Shown piece by piece: positions 61,484 to 64,000 of a stretch of DNA of 64,000 bases. The DNA comes from Bradyrhizobium sp. CER78. GTDB lineage: Bacteria > Pseudomonadota > Alphaproteobacteria > Rhizobiales > Xanthobacteraceae. The DNA is taken from contig NZ_JARVWP010000003.1 of assembly GCF_029846235.1 (NCBI RefSeq), positions 496,001-560,000 of the forward strand, written 5' to 3'. The stretch's first letter is position 1, and every line of letters begins with the position of its first letter. A program made the translations under genes and the position numbers. The notes under the pieces are model-generated. The model made no database searches and had not been told where the DNA came from. It saw only the letters and a list, made by a program, of their open reading frames with translations.

Positions 61484-63984
61484 TGGCTACTGTCGCCGCC
61501 CGCCAGTTGATGTCGCCTGCATTCGGGCGGCGCAGTGCCCTGCGCCGTCAACGGAGTCGCATGGCCGCGTTTGGCGTTTCGATTTCCGCTCTCTTCGCCG
61601 CGTTCGTCGTGGTCAGCGCGCTCGACGTCGTCGCGTCGACGCCGGCTGCCGCGCAGGCGTTCACCTACAATCCGCGTCCGCCGAAGCCGCCCCGCCCGCC
61701 GGCCAAGAATGACGGGCAGATGCTCGTTCAGGCGACCGAGGTCGATTACGACTACAACAACTCGCGCATCTCGGCGGTCGGCAACGTCCAGTTGTTCTAC
61801 AACGGCACCAGCGTCGAGGCCGACAAGGTCATCTACGACCAGAAGACCAAGCGTCTTCATGCCGAAGGCAACATCCGCATGACCGATGCGGAAGGCAAGA
61901 TCACCTACGCCAACATCCTGGATCTCAGCGACGACTACCGTGACGGCTTCGTCGATTCGCTGCGCGTCGACACCGAAGACCAGACCCGGATGGCTGCGAC
62001 CCGCGCCGACCGGTCGAGCGGCAATTACACGGTGTTCGACAACGGCGTTTATACCGCCTGCGCACCCTGTAAGGATGATCCGAAGAAGCCGCCGCTCTGG
62101 CAGGTCAAGGGCGCGCGCATCATCCATAACCAGACCGAGAAGATGCTCTATTTCGAGAACGCCCAGCTCGAATTCTTCGGCGTTCCGATGGCCTATCTGC
62201 CGTATTTCTCGACGCCCGATCCGACCGTGAAGCGCAAGAGCGGCTTCCTGATGCCGGGCTTCACGAGCTACACCGCGTTCGGCTACGGCGTCGAAATCCC
62301 CTATTATTGGGCGATCGCGCCGGATATGGACGCGACCTTCAGTCCGCGCATCACGTCCAAGCAGGGCGTGCTGATGCAGACCGAATTCCGCCAACGTTTC
62401 GCGGACGGCGCCTATCAGATCCGGCTTTACGGCATCGACCAGCTCGACCAGAAGCAGTTTACCGGCCAGCCGGGCGACCGCCAGTTCCGCTGGGGCGTCG
62501 ACACCAAGGGCCAGTTCGCGCTGAACGACAAATGGGTCTGGGGCTGGGACGGCGTCCTGCTGTCCGACTACTTCTTCATGTCCGACTACCGGCTCGCCCA
62601 GTACAAGGACCCGTTCGGATCGTTCCTGTCGCTGCCGACCGAAGCGATCTCGCAGCTCTATCTGACCGGCGTCGGCAACCGCAGCTTCTTCGATGCGCGC
62701 GCGATCTATTACCTCAGCTACTCGGGTAACCAGAACCAGGTCCCGGTGGTCGCGCCGGTGATCGACTACAACAACGTGATCAACCAAAATATCCTGGGCG
62801 GCGAATTCAGCTACAAGATGAACTTCGTCAACCTGACCCGCGAAACCGCGGTGTTCGATCCGATCACGACGACGGCCAGCAACCCCCTTAACCCGTTGTG
62901 CACGACCACATCGGCCGATCCGATGGCGCGCACGCCCTCGCAGTGCCTGCTGCGCGGCATGCCGGGCACCTACACCCGCCTGACGGCCGAGGCGCAGTGG
63001 CGCAAGTCGTACACCGACCCGTTCGGCCAGATCTGGACGCCGTTCGCCAGCGTCCGCGCCGATGCGATCAATGCCGACATCTCGAACCAGCCGGGCGTCT
63101 CCAACTTCCTGCCGGTCGGCGACACCCAGACGGTCCGCCTGATGCCGACCGTCGGCCTCGAATACCGCTACCCCTTCATCAATGTGCAGCCGTGGGGCAC
63201 GACCACCGTCGAGCCGATTGCGCAGGTCATCATCCGGCCCAACGAACCCAATGCCGGCAAGCTTCCGAACGAGGACGCGCAGAGCCTGGTGTTCGACACC
63301 AGCAATTTGTTCGCGGTCGACAAGTTCTCCGGCTACGACCGCGTCGAGGGCGGCAGCCGCGCCAATGTCGGCGTGCAGGCCACCACGCAGTTCGACCACG
63401 GCGGCGCCATCAAGGGGATGTTCGGACAGTCCTACCAGATGTTCGGGATGAACTCGTTCGCAGTCGCCGACGTCACCAACACCGGCCTCGACTCCGGCCT
63501 GCAGAACCCGCGCTCGGACTACGTCGCAAGCCTCGCCTACTCGCCTAACCGCACCTACACCTTCAGCGTCCGCTCGCGGATGGATGAAGCGACCTGGAAC
63601 ATCAACCGGTTCGAGGCCACGGCGAGCGCGAATTTCGACCGCTGGTCGGTCGCCGTGACGTATGGCGATTACGCTGCGCAGCCGGAACTCGGCTACCTGA
63701 CGCGCCGCGAGGGCATCCTCACCAGCGGTTCGATCAAGGTGGCGTCGAACTGGGTGGTTCAGGGTGCGGCGCGCTGGGATCTTGAAGCGAACAAGATCAA
63801 CCAGTATGCCTTGGGTGCGGGCTATGTGGACGACTGCTTCGTGCTGGCTGCCAACTATGTCACGTCCTATACCTACCAGGCCGGTTCGCAGCCGCCCGTC
63901 CTCAGCCACGCGATCATGTTCCAGATCGGGCTGCGGACGATCGCCCAGACCTCCACGACCAGCAGTTCGGCTGGCATGCAGTAG
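61483..63984 (+). CDS. lptD: LPS-assembly outer membrane protein LptD
   Basis: An 833-aa outer-membrane beta-barrel that inserts LPS into the outer leaflet. The signal or leader region (to about residue 58) is followed by the OstA-like periplasmic domain (about 75-175, with AVGNVQLFYNGTSVEADKV) and then a long C-terminal barrel (KSGFLMPGFTSYTAFGYG onward). CAPCKDD is a cysteine pair near the start of the barrel. GTG start at 61483 overlaps the lptG stop by one base. The gene is complete within the window. The sequence after its stop (63985-64000) is too short to interpret. Confidence 0.95.
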   Translation: MATVAARQLMSPAFGRRSALRRQRSRMAAFGVSISALFAAFVVVSALDVVASTPAAAQAFTYNPRPPKPPRPPAKNDGQMLVQATEVDYDYNNSRISAVGNVQLFYNGTSVEADKVIYDQKTKRLHAEGNIRMTDAEGKITYANILDLSDDYRDGFVDSLRVDTEDQTRMAATRADRSSGNYTVFDNGVYTACAPCKDDPKKPPLWQVKGARIIHNQTEKMLYFENAQLEFFGVPMAYLPYFSTPDPTVKRKSGFLMPGFTSYTAFGYGVEIPYYWAIAPDMDATFSPRITSKQGVLMQTEFRQRFADGAYQIRLYGIDQLDQKQFTGQPGDRQFRWGVDTKGQFALNDKWVWGWDGVLLSDYFFMSDYRLAQYKDPFGSFLSLPTEAISQLYLTGVGNRSFFDARAIYYLSYSGNQNQVPVVAPVIDYNNVINQNILGGEFSYKMNFVNLTRETAVFDPITTTASNPLNPLCTTTSADPMARTPSQCLLRGMPGTYTRLTAEAQWRKSYTDPFGQIWTPFASVRADAINADISNQPGVSNFLPVGDTQTVRLMPTVGLEYRYPFINVQPWGTTTVEPIAQVIIRPNEPNAGKLPNEDAQSLVFDTSNLFAVDKFSGYDRVEGGSRANVGVQATTQFDHGGAIKGMFGQSYQMFGMNSFAVADVTNTGLDSGLQNPRSDYVASLAYSPNRTYTFSVRSRMDEATWNINRFEATASANFDRWSVAVTYGDYAAQPELGYLTRREGILTSGSIKVASNWVVQGAARWDLEANKINQYALGAGYVDDCFVLAANYVTSYTYQAGSQPPVLSHAIMFQIGLRTIAQTSTTSSSAGMQ

Positions 63985-64000
63985 CAAGTGAGGGCCTACC

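Noticed and set aside
61351..63987. Very long open frame antisense to lptD
   Set aside because: lptD is certain from its domains. In high-GC DNA the frame opposite a well-biased gene is often open; the antisense translation is Arg/Val/Asp-rich with no recognisable domain.
1..64000. tRNA, rRNA, CRISPR or insertion sequence
   Set aside because: No clover-leaf signature with a GGTTCGAATCC-like arm, no regularly spaced repeats and no transposase-like protein was seen. A tRNA scan would settle the first point.

Overview
The window is a high-GC stretch of alphaproteobacterial chromosome, most likely Bradyrhizobium or a close relative in the Nitrobacteraceae. The pointers are a eukaryote-type glutamine synthetase (GlnII) behind a sigma-54 promoter, a small DUF2735-type protein beside it, the hdaA-ppk-ppx cluster, dispersed palindromes of the kind common in Bradyrhizobium intergenic regions, and consistently GC-biased third codon positions. 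I see no rRNA, tRNA, insertion sequence, prophage or CRISPR array. This is mainly housekeeping and metabolic chromosome with a few accessory genes. Family assignments were made by reading motifs and overall sequence character; no database search was possible.

Layout. Positions 1-3.7 kb hold the end of a molybdenum hydroxylase operon (2Fe-2S subunit, diheme cytochrome c), a small basic protein, a Sel1-repeat protein, a ModA-like binding protein without a signal peptide, and a tandem-domain GrlR-like protein. Positions 3.8-5.8 kb hold glnII with its promoter and terminator, and the DUF2735-type gene. Positions 5.8-12.9 kb are a run of small enzymes: lysozyme-inhibitor-like protein, tyrosine phosphatase, SGNH hydrolase, SDR, second GrlR-like protein, DUF2161-like nuclease-fold protein, ABM monooxygenase, GNAT, thioesterase and a BtuF-like protein. 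Positions 12.9-15.8 kb are a kynurenine operon (formamidase, tryptophan 2,3-dioxygenase, kynureninase) taking tryptophan to anthranilate. Positions 16-24.6 kb carry an M20 deacylase, a divergent PNPOx-like/MocR pair, several small exported proteins, CreA, an L,D-transpeptidase and an exported glutathione peroxidase. Positions 24.8-33.5 kb carry a polysaccharide deacetylase, a DHFR-like protein, DoxX, malic enzyme (maeB), a large exported protein of unknown function and aspS.

Positions 33.7-42.5 kb look the most accessory: SelO, a quinone-reductase-like MDR with a divergent LysR regulator, an orphan NuoB with a small disordered partner, a DUF892 protein, a chromate transporter, an acyltransferase and a GNAT-like protein. 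Positions 43-53.2 kb return to core functions: RNase D, a cold-shock gene with an unusual leader, purM-purN, a CDP-alcohol phosphatidyltransferase, hdaA-ppk-ppx, a TerC-family protein and ndk. Positions 53.5-64 kb hold small exported proteins, an ABC-F ATPase, a lipoprotein, holC, pepA and the LPS export operon lptF-lptG-lptD.

Points most worth a second look: (i) an intrinsic-terminator-like hairpin with six T residues lies 23 bases before the cspA start, inside the end of a Trp-rich leader reading frame; (ii) dispersed palindromes or hairpins occupy every convergent gene junction longer than about 80 bp; (iii) two GrlR-like paralogs are present, one a tandem fusion, with no type III secretion genes nearby; (iv) the glnII stop region is triplicated as three in-frame 15-bp Ala-Ala-Ala-stop units; (v) several unassigned palindromic operator candidates and one full CtrA-type box sit in promoter regions.
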